64,000 bases of DNA from Lacihabitans soyangensis (GTDB taxonomy: Bacteria; Bacteroidota; Bacteroidia; Cytophagales; Spirosomataceae): assembly GCF_024343775.1 (NCBI RefSeq), contig NZ_RJUF01000177.1:44530-108529 (forward strand), given 5' to 3'. The stretch's first letter is position 1. The number at the start of each line of letters is the position of its first letter. The notes beneath the pieces were generated by a model. That model saw only the letters and a list, made by a program, of their open reading frames with translations. It did no database searches and was not told the DNA's origin. A program made the translations under genes and the position numbers. Shown in pieces: positions 16,682 through 26,924 of this stretch.

Positions 16682-19600
16682 TTAGAATCCCTCTTTTTCT
16701 TCCTCTTTCTTGGTAGGAGTTTTTGTGCCTGGTGCGGTTGGGAGTTTTGCTTTTTCTGAAGGTTTTTTAGCAACCTCTGATTCTTTGATACCTCTGTATA
16801 CCTGTAGGAAACGTTTCCTGAATTTCACAGCTTCAGCTGTGTCCATAAACTGCACGTCAGATTTTTTTTCTTTTCCTCCTGCAGTTGGTGCATTTAGTAT
16901 TTTATTGATGTCTTCGTCGGTAGAGACCATTCCCATGCTACCATTCCTGTAAACAAAGTAGTACCAGCTACTAGGTGACAATTCAAAAAATACGTGAATT
17001 TCATCACCCGTTTGCGGGCTTTTTGCAATCTCTACATAGCCTTCTGTCATGGCGTTGATATCTACATCTCCGATATTGGATATGCCTATTTTTCCAATGC
17101 TGTAATACGCATTGCTGATTGGATTCCATTTTAGGTTTACATCGGAAAGTACCAGGGTACTCAAAAACTTCATGGAGTGCTTAAACAACGGAACGTGTTC
17201 TTTTGAGCTTTTTGTTTTGTAGGCATCAGCATCTTTATATCCAACATATTGGGCCAGTTTGGAAATAAAATAAGGAGACTCAGGTTCTATTGCTGGGTCA
17301 CTGTTTCCAGCATCCAAATTGGCTTTTACGATGTTCCCACCCAACTTCTGGGTCGTAGGTATGGAAAGTGGAAACTCAAATTTCATCATCGTAGAAAACT
17401 GATATTTCATAGAATCCATCGACACATTGGCTATACCTACTGTTTCGAATATTTTTGAAGGTAAGCCGAGGAGGTTGAATTTTCCTTCAAGTGCTATTAT
17501 TCCTTTTTCGTCATAAAACTCATATTTGTTACCTATTGCATTATCATCTGCCAAACTCACCACAAATTTTTTGTTGGGTTCATCTCTTTTGAAAACACCC
17601 GTAACAGCCATAACGTCTAGGTCATCCTCTGATTTTTTTGCTGATAAAAAGGTTGGGTAAATGGCATCCATTTGAGCGTTGCTTTTCAGGTGTAGCCCCA
17701 CATGAAGCGGCTTTCCGCCGTCTTTGAGAGTTTCGTCTACATTGATACTGATGGCCTCTGACTTGTTACCGCTGTAGTTGATCCAAGAGCCGCCCAACAT
17801 GGGGTATTTTTTGAGGTCGGGTAATACTTGGCCATTTAAAGATAGATTTTTGAAAGGAGCCAACATTGTTATTTCTCCCTTATATAGCATTTTTGGAGAT
17901 AAATAAACGCCATCTTTTTCCGACACTTTGGCTCTGGCAATGGTAGAAAGTTTATTCGAAGCCTTTGAACTCAACAAAGAGCCATCGGCAGTCAATTCGG
18001 CAAATTCAAAATTACCCAGTTTGATGTTAAAGGTATCGGCACTTACATTGACAAATTGGTAATCAGCATTCCCAGCAAACGATATTCTAGAGTTTATTTT
18101 TACCGTAGCTTTTGTTAAATTATGATATCTGTTCAGCGTGTCAGCTATAATTTTGGCGTTGGTAAATTCTTCTAACGTTCCATCTTTTTTAACAGCAACA
18201 AGGCCTTTATTTGGAATAATGGCGGCATCGGCAGAGTGGATTTCGTTTACCCCCGATATTTTCAAGTTCAGATTTGCAATGTCGTAAATAGCAGCAGTTC
18301 CATTGAATTTCAGGCCATATTGAGAGGTAAGGGTAGATGTGAACAAGGAACTTTCTAGTGCCCCTTCCATGGTTATTTTTTTCTCTTTTATGTTCCAAGT
18401 GGCTTTGTCGATGGTGGTGGTGTAAGACGAATACGGAAATTCTAACACAGAGCTTTGAGAATCGCTAAAATCACTGTTTTGCGAGGCAATGTTCACCACG
18501 GATTTTACTATGTTGAAATCTACACCCACTTTTTTGCCAGAAAATACAGGTTTCCCACCCGTTTCAGCTGATTTGATATTGAATGTTCCTTTGTCGGCAA
18601 GGAATCCTGCTTTATTAAATTTGAAGTTTTCGGATTTCGTATCGGAGTCGGCTCTATCCAATGTTCCGTTTCCGTAAAGCCCATTTTTCTTCAAAATTAT
18701 GTCTCCTTTGAGTACAGATGAGCCTGCATAGAAGTTGAAACCTTTGGCGGAGTTTACTAGCATACTATCTTCTTCAGGACTCCAGAGCATTTGATACTCC
18801 GAAATCGCAACCTCGGGAAAATAAGAAACGGTACTGTTGGTTTCTATGATTCTTCCGGTTTCGCCCTTGGCGGTTAAATAATCATCAAAAAACTTCACTT
18901 CTGTGGCTTTAAGCTTACCGGCTAGGTGGGTTATTTCGCCCGAAGTTTTTATACCTCGTTTGTTCAAAACTATTTCTGATTCCGTTTTTATGGTGGTTTC
19001 AGTTCCATAAAGTTTATAAGGAGTCTTGGCTTTGTGCACAATTCCCATGGTGCTGTCGGGTAATACTACCAAGTTTTCTGGCACGGCCTTGAAAATGTTT
19101 CCCGGAGTAAACGTTCCTGCAAAAACAGGATTAACAGCATTTAGACTGTCAATATTCAGGCTCGCAGCTTTAAATACCACATTGTCCTCATATTTCTGAA
19201 TTCTACCCTTTTCGCTAAAACTAACAGTTACACCACCTGGTATATTGAGTTTCGGAAATTCATCCAGTTTCTTACGACCCGACTTGTTATTTGGGCTGTT
19301 CAAGTAAAGTGTTCCTGTCTGTCCATAAACAAAATGAGCCCCAATCTCGTTTTTACCACCTTTTTTGAAGCTTTCAAGAGGAATAAAGGTGATGGAATCT
19401 ATTCGTTGAAGTTTAACTAGGAAATTTTCATACTCCACTTCAAAATCGCCATAGAATTTGAAGTTCTTCACTACTATTTTTCCATTAAATCTGAAGACTT
19501 TGTTGCCGACAATCTTCATACTTTGGTCGGCTGGAACAAAACTGATGCCCAGCGAGTCGCTAAGTTTGAAGTCCTGCGTGCCTTTTATGTCCAAAGCCTT

Positions 19601-21418
19601 GGATTCTAAGTTTATAGATGCATTTCCAGAGCCGTTTCCTGATGCTAATGATGACAATACCAAATCGTCAAAGTCGGTTTTGCCGTTGAACGACAAGAAA
19701 TAATGTTGGCCTTTACGGCTTAAGGAATAAATATTTTTATAGGGATCATAATCAAAAAAGCCCATTTGGTTACCAATCAACATACCATTGCTGACCTGAA
19801 AACGCTCTTTTTTGGTGATGTTCATCATTTCTTCAATGGTGAAGGCATTGACTTTTTTTCTTGCGAAAAGATTACCGGCTGCTATCAAAGGATTAAAACC
19901 CGAGGCAGTACTCAATGCTCGGACACGGTCAGGATTGTAATAATTGAACGACTCAAAAAGTGCGGGAATCTCCGTTTTGCCAGATACTATATAAAAGTCC
20001 ATTTTACCACCACTTAAATCCCACGACATGGCGTCACAGCGGATATCTACCTGGTGAAAAGTATCAGAGTACATGCTTGACCTGAATCCACTTTTTTGGA
20101 GTTTGTTGAGTTGTAAATGGTTTTTTTTCAGGCTGTATTCCATCCTTACGGCTGGATGTGATACCGAATCATTGCCAAATTTGGTCAAGAAGCTAACTTT
20201 ATCAGAAGTAATGAGCGAGTCAGTCACCGTGACGCTTCTACCAATTACCACGAACGTGTTCTTTTGGTTTTTGTTAGCGGTAAGTTTGGTGTAAGGATCA
20301 AAGGCCGACCCTGTTGATATTTTGGATCCTATTAGCGTGTATCCACCAATGTACTCGTAGCTTGGAATATTCAGTACGAGCTCTGCATCGCTGTGGTATG
20401 ATTTAAACCTCGGATAAGTGGAAGGTTCATTTTTCTGCCTTTTCTCTAATTTTATTTCTAAAACTCCTTCTACTGGTTTTTTTAAAATATTCTGGTGTTC
20501 AATTTTTACTTTGTCCGCCAAAAGCTTCCCATTGTTTGATTTTAGATGGTATTTGTCAAAACTTGCTTTGGCGTTTTCGTTTGCTGCTAACCAACTTAGC
20601 TCACCGTTTTGTCCTACAAAAACGCCATTTATGAAATCATAAGCTCCTGATGTTTTGTTGATTACTATTGAGTCAGAAGGACTTATAAGCACTAAATCGG
20701 CATTTTCGAATACGATATGCATTCCCTCTATTTTAGGAATTTTTACCAGAACTGCGTCTTGGGTATTAGTTCCTGGACTCACATTCAGTTTTGGGTCATT
20801 CCAGGGGTCATATTCCTCTACTTTTTCGTTTTCACCCCATCCAATATCCTCCTCTTTGGTTTCTTTTTGGGCAGGCTCAGTTATTGTCAAACTAGGGTTA
20901 AAGAAGTCTTGTTTTTTGTCAAAAAAAGCAAACTTATATTGGCCATTTACAACCCTCACTTTGTTGAAAGCCGAGGTGTAAACATTACTATTTTTGAAGA
21001 AAGTGTTGAGTTGGTACAATACCTCGTTTATGGTCTTCGTGTTTTGTGGCTCTAAGGTTTTTCTTAGGTATTGTGTAAATGTGGCCAATGCGGAGGCATC
21101 AACATTTCCTGATTTTTGGTAAGACTGCAGAATATTGGTAGCATTGAGCAATTCGAGCGGCTTAATACCTTTCTTGGTTAAAAATTGTATTAAGGCCACT
21201 GCCTCTGTTTTGGCTTGTTGGTCCAAAGAATTTTTGAAGAAAGTCGAAAATTCGCCCATTGGAGCTTTGGCATACGCACCTAGTTGTTTTTCCATTTGTT
21301 TTGGAAAATCCACTATGAATTGCTCAGGTTCATTGGCCAGAACAAGTACCTGACCTTGGACTTTTGAGAAGAACAGTGTGCTAATGACGAATAGTACGAT
21401 AATCGGCTTTAAGTGCAT
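16682..21418 (-). CDS. Giant exported protein of unknown function, beta-rich
   Basis: 1578 residues. A signal peptide (MHLKPIIVLFVISTLFFSKVQG) is followed by a helical region (about 30-150) and a charged linker. Then come more than a thousand residues dominated by short beta strands and repeated phrases of the type LNIPSYEYIGGYTLIGSK, FNGKIVVKNFKFYGDFEVEYE and LKLNGTAAIYDIANLNLKISG. The pattern suggests an elongated beta-helix or lipid-transfer-like envelope protein. The C-terminus is a low-complexity Lys/Pro/Glu tail (KTPTKKEEEKEGF). It lies 10 bases after prmA and probably shares its transcript, next to porV and porU. No named family was recognised. Confidence 0.7.
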   Translation of the reverse strand: MHLKPIIVLFVISTLFFSKVQGQVLVLANEPEQFIVDFPKQMEKQLGAYAKAPMGEFSTFFKNSLDQQAKTEAVALIQFLTKKGIKPLELLNATNILQSYQKSGNVDASALATFTQYLRKTLEPQNTKTINEVLYQLNTFFKNSNVYTSAFNKVRVVNGQYKFAFFDKKQDFFNPSLTITEPAQKETKEEDIGWGENEKVEEYDPWNDPKLNVSPGTNTQDAVLVKIPKIEGMHIVFENADLVLISPSDSIVINKTSGAYDFINGVFVGQNGELSWLAANENAKASFDKYHLKSNNGKLLADKVKIEHQNILKKPVEGVLEIKLEKRQKNEPSTYPRFKSYHSDAELVLNIPSYEYIGGYTLIGSKISTGSAFDPYTKLTANKNQKNTFVVIGRSVTVTDSLITSDKVSFLTKFGNDSVSHPAVRMEYSLKKNHLQLNKLQKSGFRSSMYSDTFHQVDIRCDAMSWDLSGGKMDFYIVSGKTEIPALFESFNYYNPDRVRALSTASGFNPLIAAGNLFARKKVNAFTIEEMMNITKKERFQVSNGMLIGNQMGFFDYDPYKNIYSLSRKGQHYFLSFNGKTDFDDLVLSSLASGNGSGNASINLESKALDIKGTQDFKLSDSLGISFVPADQSMKIVGNKVFRFNGKIVVKNFKFYGDFEVEYENFLVKLQRIDSITFIPLESFKKGGKNEIGAHFVYGQTGTLYLNSPNNKSGRKKLDEFPKLNIPGGVTVSFSEKGRIQKYEDNVVFKAASLNIDSLNAVNPVFAGTFTPGNIFKAVPENLVVLPDSTMGIVHKAKTPYKLYGTETTIKTESEIVLNKRGIKTSGEITHLAGKLKATEVKFFDDYLTAKGETGRIIETNSTVSYFPEVAISEYQMLWSPEEDSMLVNSAKGFNFYAGSSVLKGDIILKKNGLYGNGTLDRADSDTKSENFKFNKAGFLADKGTFNIKSAETGGKPVFSGKKVGVDFNIVKSVVNIASQNSDFSDSQSSVLEFPYSSYTTTIDKATWNIKEKKITMEGALESSLFTSTLTSQYGLKFNGTAAIYDIANLNLKISGVNEIHSADAAIIPNKGLVAVKKDGTLEEFTNAKIIADTLNRYHNLTKATVKINSRISFAGNADYQFVNVSADTFNIKLGNFEFAELTADGSLLSSKASNKLSTIARAKVSEKDGVYLSPKMLYKGEITMLAPFKNLSLNGQVLPDLKKYPMLGGSWINYSGNKSEAISINVDETLKDGGKPLHVGLHLKSNAQMDAIYPTFLSAKKSEDDLDVMAVTGVFKRDEPNKKFVVSLADDNAIGNKYEFYDEKGIIALEGKFNLLGLPSKIFETVGIANVSMDSMKYQFSTMMKFEFPLSIPTTQKLGGNIVKANLDAGNSDPAIEPESPYFISKLAQYVGYKDADAYKTKSSKEHVPLFKHSMKFLSTLVLSDVNLKWNPISNAYYSIGKIGISNIGDVDINAMTEGYVEIAKSPQTGDEIHVFFELSPSSWYYFVYRNGSMGMVSTDEDINKILNAPTAGGKEKKSDVQFMDTAEAVKFRKRFLQVYRGIKESEVAKKPSEKAKLPTAPGTKTPTKKEEEKEGF

Positions 21419-21428
21419 AGTATTACGC

Positions 21429-22253
21429 TCAATGTTTTCTAAAAACGACTGCTGCCCAGTTATTCTTACTTATGTGCTTTATTTTTTTCAATCCATTTGC
21501 TTCTGCTTTTGCCTGAATATCAGCTATATCATGCTCATAGAAGCCACTTAACAGTAGATAATCGCTTGTGAATGTTGCATATTTTGGTATTTCCTCCAAA
21601 AGAATGTTTCGGTTGATGTTGGCCAAAACAATGTCGTACACTTCAGCTTTTTGAGAGTCAATTGTTCCTAAAGATATGGTTACTAGGTCAGTATGGTTTA
21701 GCTGAATATTTTCTTGGGTGTTTTCTACTGACCATTCGTCTATATCAAAGGCGTGGATTTTGGTTGCTCCAAGCTTGGCTGCTAGTATGGCCAAAATACC
21801 CGTTCCGGTGCCTACATCCAAGACACTTTTATCCTTATGGTCAATCTCCAGCTGCAATGCCATCACTTGGGAAGTGGTTTCATGGTGGCCTGTTCCGAAC
21901 GACATTTTGGGTGTAATGACTATTTCGTGCTCGTATTGCTCACCTGCAGGTTCATGAAATGTTGCTCTGATATAAACTTTATCTAAGACCTCGATAGGTG
22001 AGAAATTGGACTCCCATTCTTCGTTCCAGTTTTGTTTTTCTATTTTTTTAAGACTGTAACTCATGGGCGTTTTTTCGGCATAAGTTTCCATTAATTGTTT
22101 GAGGTCTCGTTCTTGAAACTCACTCTCAAGCACATAGGCCTGAAGCCCTTCGTCTGTTTCTACAAAAGAATCAAAACCAATTTCTGCCAGTTCGGCCATT
22201 AGTATTTCAGAAAAATCAGGCTCTACGCTCAGGGAAAGTTCAAAATAGTCCAT
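21429..22253 (-). CDS. prmA: Ribosomal protein L11 methyltransferase
   Basis: 274 residues. The enzyme trimethylates ribosomal protein L11 using S-adenosylmethionine. The N-terminal L11-binding domain (about 1-75) is followed by WNEEWESNFSPIEV, then FGTGHHETT (119-127) and the SAM-binding VLDVGTGTG (144-152). VLANINRNIL is the NPPF-like catalytic motif near residue 210. Length and motif order match PrmA. It is followed closely by the giant exported protein gene. Confidence 0.95.
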   Translation of the reverse strand: MDYFELSLSVEPDFSEILMAELAEIGFDSFVETDEGLQAYVLESEFQERDLKQLMETYAEKTPMSYSLKKIEKQNWNEEWESNFSPIEVLDKVYIRATFHEPAGEQYEHEIVITPKMSFGTGHHETTSQVMALQLEIDHKDKSVLDVGTGTGILAILAAKLGATKIHAFDIDEWSVENTQENIQLNHTDLVTISLGTIDSQKAEVYDIVLANINRNILLEEIPKYATFTSDYLLLSGFYEHDIADIQAKAEANGLKKIKHISKNNWAAVVFRKH

Positions 22254-22275
22254 TTTCTTTGGTTTTATATAAATA

Positions 22276-22301
22276 CAAAAAGCCCGACATCGGGCTTTTT
22301 G
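22276..22301. terminator. Bidirectional-type terminator between porV and prmA
   Basis: AAAAAGCCCGA-CAT-CGGGCTTTTT: a GC-rich stem with A and T runs on either side, lying just after the porV stop codon at 22320. Confidence 0.88.
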
Positions 22302-22319
22302 GTTCGGTATTAATATTTT

Positions 22320-23489
22320 TTATTCTTCTTCGTCTCCTCTGATTTCTTTCGATTTCAGGTTTTTAGTTGGGATTCCGATATTCAATGAAATCCTCCAAGT
22401 ATTGGCCAAAGGATTACCTGCTTTAGTGGGTATCAAATAGGCCATATCGAGCTTGTAAATGTCTTTGAGTGTAATTCCGAAACCTGTCGTGAAATATTGA
22501 CGAGCTCCTTTGTTTCCAGACTCATAGAAATATCCTGTTCTTAAGGCTATCAAGTCAGCATAAGAATATTCTGCTCCAACTGATCCCATTACTTCTTCTA
22601 GCTCTTCCTGAAAACCACCAGGGGCATCACCCCAAGACGAAAACATGGTAGAGAATATACTTTTCTCACTTATAGGTGTGTTAGGTTTCGGTGTCGGAAC
22701 CAACAATTTGTTCAAATCTATCAGGAAAGTGAAGGTGTTCAAATCATCTGGCTTGTGAGATATTTTTGTGCCAAATTTTATGTTGGCTGGTATAAAGTAT
22801 TCACCAAAACCATAGTTTACCTTACCACCCAAATTCTGCAAAACTAGGCCGTAATCAACATCTAGTTTTTTCGGTTTGTCCGTATTTTTATCTGTTGGTC
22901 TGGTTTTGTTATAGTAAAATCCTAAATCTATGGCACCTGTTCTACCAGGTTTGCCGGCTTGGCCGTTCACAACAGTATTACCGACCAAGTTAGAGTTGAT
23001 AAACTTCAAATTCAAACCCATCGAAAAATCTGAGTTGAGTTTTTGGGCAATTCCCAGAGCCAAACTAAATTCTTTTGAGTGAAATTCTTCCAAGTAGTCG
23101 CCGAAAATGTTGGTAAACTGAATATCCCCTTGGTCAAAATAAGTCACACTTGCACCTATGGTTTGCTTGTCACTTACCTTGTAGTATCCGTTGGCACTCA
23201 TGAGTCCCATGTCTTGCACGATGTCTCTCAACCACGGTGCATAGGAGAAACTCGCCCCATATTTATTGTCCACGAAGGCTAACTTTGAAGTGTTCCAATA
23301 CATGGCGTTAGCGTCTGGAGCCGAGGCAACGCCGGCATCGCCCATGGCGGCTGATTTTGAATCAGGCGTTAGTGTAAGAAACGGCACAGCGGTGGTTACA
23401 ACTTGGTAGTCTTTGGTTTTAGTTTGAGCATGGACAAGAGAAGAAATCATCAGAAGAGTGAAGATTCCTAAAAGCGACTTTTTATTCAT
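22320..23489 (-). CDS. porV: PorV, type IX secretion outer-membrane shuttle protein
   Basis: 389 residues from the ATG at 23489 (MNKKSLLGIFTLLMISSLVHAQ), which gives a clean signal peptide; the frame is open 18 codons further upstream. The mature N-terminus AVPFLTLTPDSKSAAMGDAG and the following ANAMYWNTSKLAF are hallmarks of PorV (LptO), a 14-strand FadL-like barrel that carries secreted T9SS cargo from the translocon to the PorU sortase. porU lies directly upstream in the same direction, so the pair is probably co-transcribed. Confidence 0.95.
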   Translation of the reverse strand: MNKKSLLGIFTLLMISSLVHAQTKTKDYQVVTTAVPFLTLTPDSKSAAMGDAGVASAPDANAMYWNTSKLAFVDNKYGASFSYAPWLRDIVQDMGLMSANGYYKVSDKQTIGASVTYFDQGDIQFTNIFGDYLEEFHSKEFSLALGIAQKLNSDFSMGLNLKFINSNLVGNTVVNGQAGKPGRTGAIDLGFYYNKTRPTDKNTDKPKKLDVDYGLVLQNLGGKVNYGFGEYFIPANIKFGTKISHKPDDLNTFTFLIDLNKLLVPTPKPNTPISEKSIFSTMFSSWGDAPGGFQEELEEVMGSVGAEYSYADLIALRTGYFYESGNKGARQYFTTGFGITLKDIYKLDMAYLIPTKAGNPLANTWRISLNIGIPTKNLKSKEIRGDEEE

Positions 23490-23561
23490 ATATGAGGTAT
23501 TCACGAATTCTTTTTTTCTAATTTTCATCAAAAAAGTGTTCAAAATAATAAATTTTTATTG

Positions 23562-26500
23562 TCATTTCCAAAATATTAATCTCCCAGAGGTCTGGGTGGT
23601 TTCGTTTTCGGAGAGTGACAAAAGATTCAGTTTATAGTATAGTTGGTTCGATACATTGCTGTTACCCTCAAAATCCAGTCCAAATTCTATTTTTTCATCA
23701 CAATTTTTACAAGATTTTTGATGATCAACAACAGTTCTTCCGTAAACATCATAAATCATCAAATGGGCCATTATATCGTCTCCGAGTCTATTGTGTTTAA
23801 AGATCAGATTCGTATAATTTGAAAAGGGATTCGGATAGTTTAGGTAATTTACTATCGCAAATTCCGGCTTTTCAACGTTAAATTCAAACGTTTTCTCGGT
23901 CTTATTATTATAGCTATCAAAGACTATAAATTTCATTTTATTTTTTCCTGAAGGTAAACTTCCCACAAAAAAATTGATAATTCCTTGAAAACCACCTTCG
24001 GTTAGGCTCAAAAGTGGGTTAGCCTCAATGACCAAGGTGTCGTTTAAGATTATCTGTGTACGGTGGTTTTGGTCAAAACCTGATATATTGATAGCGTTTT
24101 CGTCAAATACTTCTATCGATAATGTTTGGTTTTGTTTTTGACTAATTTTTACCTCAGGCCCAGTATTATCATCAACTTCAGGATTTGTGAGGCTCGTTAT
24201 TTCAAAATCATTAAAAAAACCATGTGCGTTTGCGGTAGAATCTTCATTGACCGCGTAAAAAGTTATCATTCCTTTACCCGTACCTTTTATTTGGTCTTTT
24301 GGTAGAATAATATTTGCCAAAAACTGTCCATCCTTTAAATCATATAATCCTTCAAATATTTTGTTATCAGGAGATTGGTATTCAAATGCCGGTCCATCAG
24401 AAAACGTCCCTAATGTTTTCATTTTCTGAGCTTTATCAAAGACAGCAACTTTTATTTTTCCTGAAAAAGACTTACTTGTTTTGCCGATAATTTGTATTTT
24501 TTCCAAGGCTTTCCAGGTTTGGCCAACAGGATCAGAGCCGTTTGCTTTCAGAAGTTCTATACTGTTCTTGAACTCTGGAATCGGCTGAGAAGGATCCCCT
24601 AAAAGGCTAAAATTACGGTTAATTTCGCCTTCGAGTGATTGGTTTTTAGTCAGAACAAATAATTCTCCGAGTGTTTTGGCCTTGGAAATATTGTTGTAAA
24701 AAGCACTATTGATTCTTTCGTTGGTGCTGGAATATACGGGCCTTGTGGTGGTTAACAATGCTATACATCCGCCGGCGGGGTTTAGCAGAGCGAGCTCAGC
24801 ACCAGATACCAAAGCTGGGTTATCAAATTTGCCAAATTGGCAAGTGGCAGTAAAAAATATCGGAAGTTTGGTCGGATTTCGGAAATTTTGAATGTCGCCA
24901 ATTGTCAGGAGTTTTTCGTTTGCCCAGCCGTCTTCTGATCCATGGCCGTTATAATTGAGCAAGAAAGTACCGTTTTTTATCGCATTGGTTAATGCCTCTG
25001 TGGCTTTAGGTGCTGTATTGTCCTTGCTTATTTCGTACTGGTCGAGGTATATTTTGTCTATTTCAAAACCTCCGTAGGCCGCCTTCGAAAGCTGGCCAAG
25101 TGCCTCGGCGTCTTGTTGATGTATGTTAAAGTCGCGGTTGTCTGCCACATAAGTTATTTTGTTTTTCCAATTGCCTGTGGCTACCTCAGCCGATTGGTAG
25201 TTAATAATTTTACTAATGATGCACTTGGTTTCAAAAAGTGTTTTGGCAGGTAACCGGCCAACCGCAATATCCAATGTATGGTCGTTGTCGCGGTTACTTA
25301 TCCAGATATTCCGTTGGCTGAATCCTTCTGCCCAGTGGCCCTCGTGGTCTTCAAGAAATCCAAAATAGTCGTCAGATGAAAAACTATAAATGGGTTCCAA
25401 GGACTCCCTAGACTGGTAGGTCGGGACAAGATTTTTGGTATCGATATAGGTGATTTGATTGTTATTTTTATAGTCAAAGGTGGCATCGCCAATGAGTAAC
25501 AAATGTTTAAATTCCTTTGGGTTTTTTAACCAAAAATGGCGACATAAATCCCTGATGGCCGTTGGGTCAACCTTGCCCGAGCTAAATTCGTTGTAGATTT
25601 CCTTGGTGCTAAAGCCCAGAACATCTAAATTCCGTGTTTGTTTTTTGAAAAGAATCAATCTTTCTACCTCATCCTTGAATTTTTCGGGATAAACCACCAG
25701 CAAGTTGGGAGAGGTATGGTCGGCTATGCTTTGATTGAGAACTTTTTCAGAAAAGGTTGGGTTTTCTACATTCTTTTTGTTGAAAACCAATATTTTATCG
25801 ATATTTTTTGTGGTAGAAATGCTAAAATTTCCATTAGCCGTTAGAGCTATACTTTTGGGTAAATAGGGATTGCTTATGTTCCAAATTTCCGTATTTTGGT
25901 CTGTTTGAGATATTTTGTAAGTTGCTTCTTCGGTTTTGTTTAATTTCCAAAATGTGATTGCGTTATTGGGGTCATATTTCAAGGTTCGTTCATATTGATA
26001 TTCGTAAAAATCGACATAAGCCCCAGCATTAGCCGATCCAATAGTACTCAAACTCAGCCCAATGTTGAAGGTTGTATTTTTGGGTAAGATTCTGTTAATT
26101 TCTGTAAGGTTAGAAACACGGTTATATCTTGCAAAATTATCAGCAGAATTGTAAAGTGAACGGGCTAAAGTATATTTGTCAACACTTCGATTGTCAATTT
26201 TGAAGTCCAAAGTTTGGTCACTTCTCCCCATGCCCAACAAGTTTATGGTCAGGGAAATAGCTGACTCTGCATCAGGAGTGGGTACCTCATAAGATTGCGA
26301 GTTATAGAAAAAATCACCGAACCATTCCCTTCCTGAGGCCAAAAGGTTTTTACTTTCTTTTTCTACATAATTATAGAAGGTAAGTTTTGAAACTGAAGTA
26401 CTACCAGAAGACGAGGGTGGTAAAGTTTCTAATTTAAGAGCATCTTCTTTGTTGAAATTTATGAAATAGAAGTTTTCGTTGGAGTAGGGATTGAGTTTAT

Positions 26501-26867
26501 GTTTTATTTTGGTACTTGTGGAGTCGTAATACTCTTCATGCGGAGATTCTCCGTAAAAAAGGACTTCGTCGGATGTATCTATCTTGCGGTCAGTGTCATT
26601 GCATTTAACAGGTATTTGTCTCAAGTCTTGAATTCTTTCGGCACTGTTGGCTTGAGGAAGGGCCTTTATGGTACCAGTAAAAATGCGAATTTTCTGTGGA
26701 TCTATTGATTTGAAATTGGCCACATTTTTTTTTAGAAATGCATGGTCTATTTTGTAGATTCCTGATTTTGAGATACCTACCTTTATCCATTCACCCTCCG
26801 ACAGTACCGATTTTTGGCCAAAAAGGCCAAAACTGCTAAGCAAGAATGCGGTTAGAATAAATCTCAT
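23562..26867 (-). CDS. porU: PorU, type IX secretion system C-terminal signal peptidase (sortase)
   Basis: 1101 residues. A signal peptide (to about residue 17) is followed by an N-terminal beta domain, then a gingipain-like C25 peptidase domain with catalytic His642 in NYNGHGSEDGW and Cys676 in FTATCQFGKFDN. An Ig-like region follows, and the protein ends in a T9SS-type sorting domain (YPNPFSNYTNLIFKH and later DVYGRTVVDHQ). PorU cleaves the CTD of secreted cargo and attaches it to A-LPS on the cell surface, with PorV as partner. The usual length is about 1100-1160 residues. Confidence 0.95.
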   Translation of the reverse strand: MRFILTAFLLSSFGLFGQKSVLSEGEWIKVGISKSGIYKIDHAFLKKNVANFKSIDPQKIRIFTGTIKALPQANSAERIQDLRQIPVKCNDTDRKIDTSDEVLFYGESPHEEYYDSTSTKIKHKLNPYSNENFYFINFNKEDALKLETLPPSSSGSTSVSKLTFYNYVEKESKNLLASGREWFGDFFYNSQSYEVPTPDAESAISLTINLLGMGRSDQTLDFKIDNRSVDKYTLARSLYNSADNFARYNRVSNLTEINRILPKNTTFNIGLSLSTIGSANAGAYVDFYEYQYERTLKYDPNNAITFWKLNKTEEATYKISQTDQNTEIWNISNPYLPKSIALTANGNFSISTTKNIDKILVFNKKNVENPTFSEKVLNQSIADHTSPNLLVVYPEKFKDEVERLILFKKQTRNLDVLGFSTKEIYNEFSSGKVDPTAIRDLCRHFWLKNPKEFKHLLLIGDATFDYKNNNQITYIDTKNLVPTYQSRESLEPIYSFSSDDYFGFLEDHEGHWAEGFSQRNIWISNRDNDHTLDIAVGRLPAKTLFETKCIISKIINYQSAEVATGNWKNKITYVADNRDFNIHQQDAEALGQLSKAAYGGFEIDKIYLDQYEISKDNTAPKATEALTNAIKNGTFLLNYNGHGSEDGWANEKLLTIGDIQNFRNPTKLPIFFTATCQFGKFDNPALVSGAELALLNPAGGCIALLTTTRPVYSSTNERINSAFYNNISKAKTLGELFVLTKNQSLEGEINRNFSLLGDPSQPIPEFKNSIELLKANGSDPVGQTWKALEKIQIIGKTSKSFSGKIKVAVFDKAQKMKTLGTFSDGPAFEYQSPDNKIFEGLYDLKDGQFLANIILPKDQIKGTGKGMITFYAVNEDSTANAHGFFNDFEITSLTNPEVDDNTGPEVKISQKQNQTLSIEVFDENAINISGFDQNHRTQIILNDTLVIEANPLLSLTEGGFQGIINFFVGSLPSGKNKMKFIVFDSYNNKTEKTFEFNVEKPEFAIVNYLNYPNPFSNYTNLIFKHNRLGDDIMAHLMIYDVYGRTVVDHQKSCKNCDEKIEFGLDFEGNSNVSNQLYYKLNLLSLSENETTQTSGRLIFWK

Positions 26868-26924
26868 AAAGGGTTTATAGTACGTCTGTTCAAAAACGTT
26901 TTTAGGTGAGTTTTGGTATCAAAA

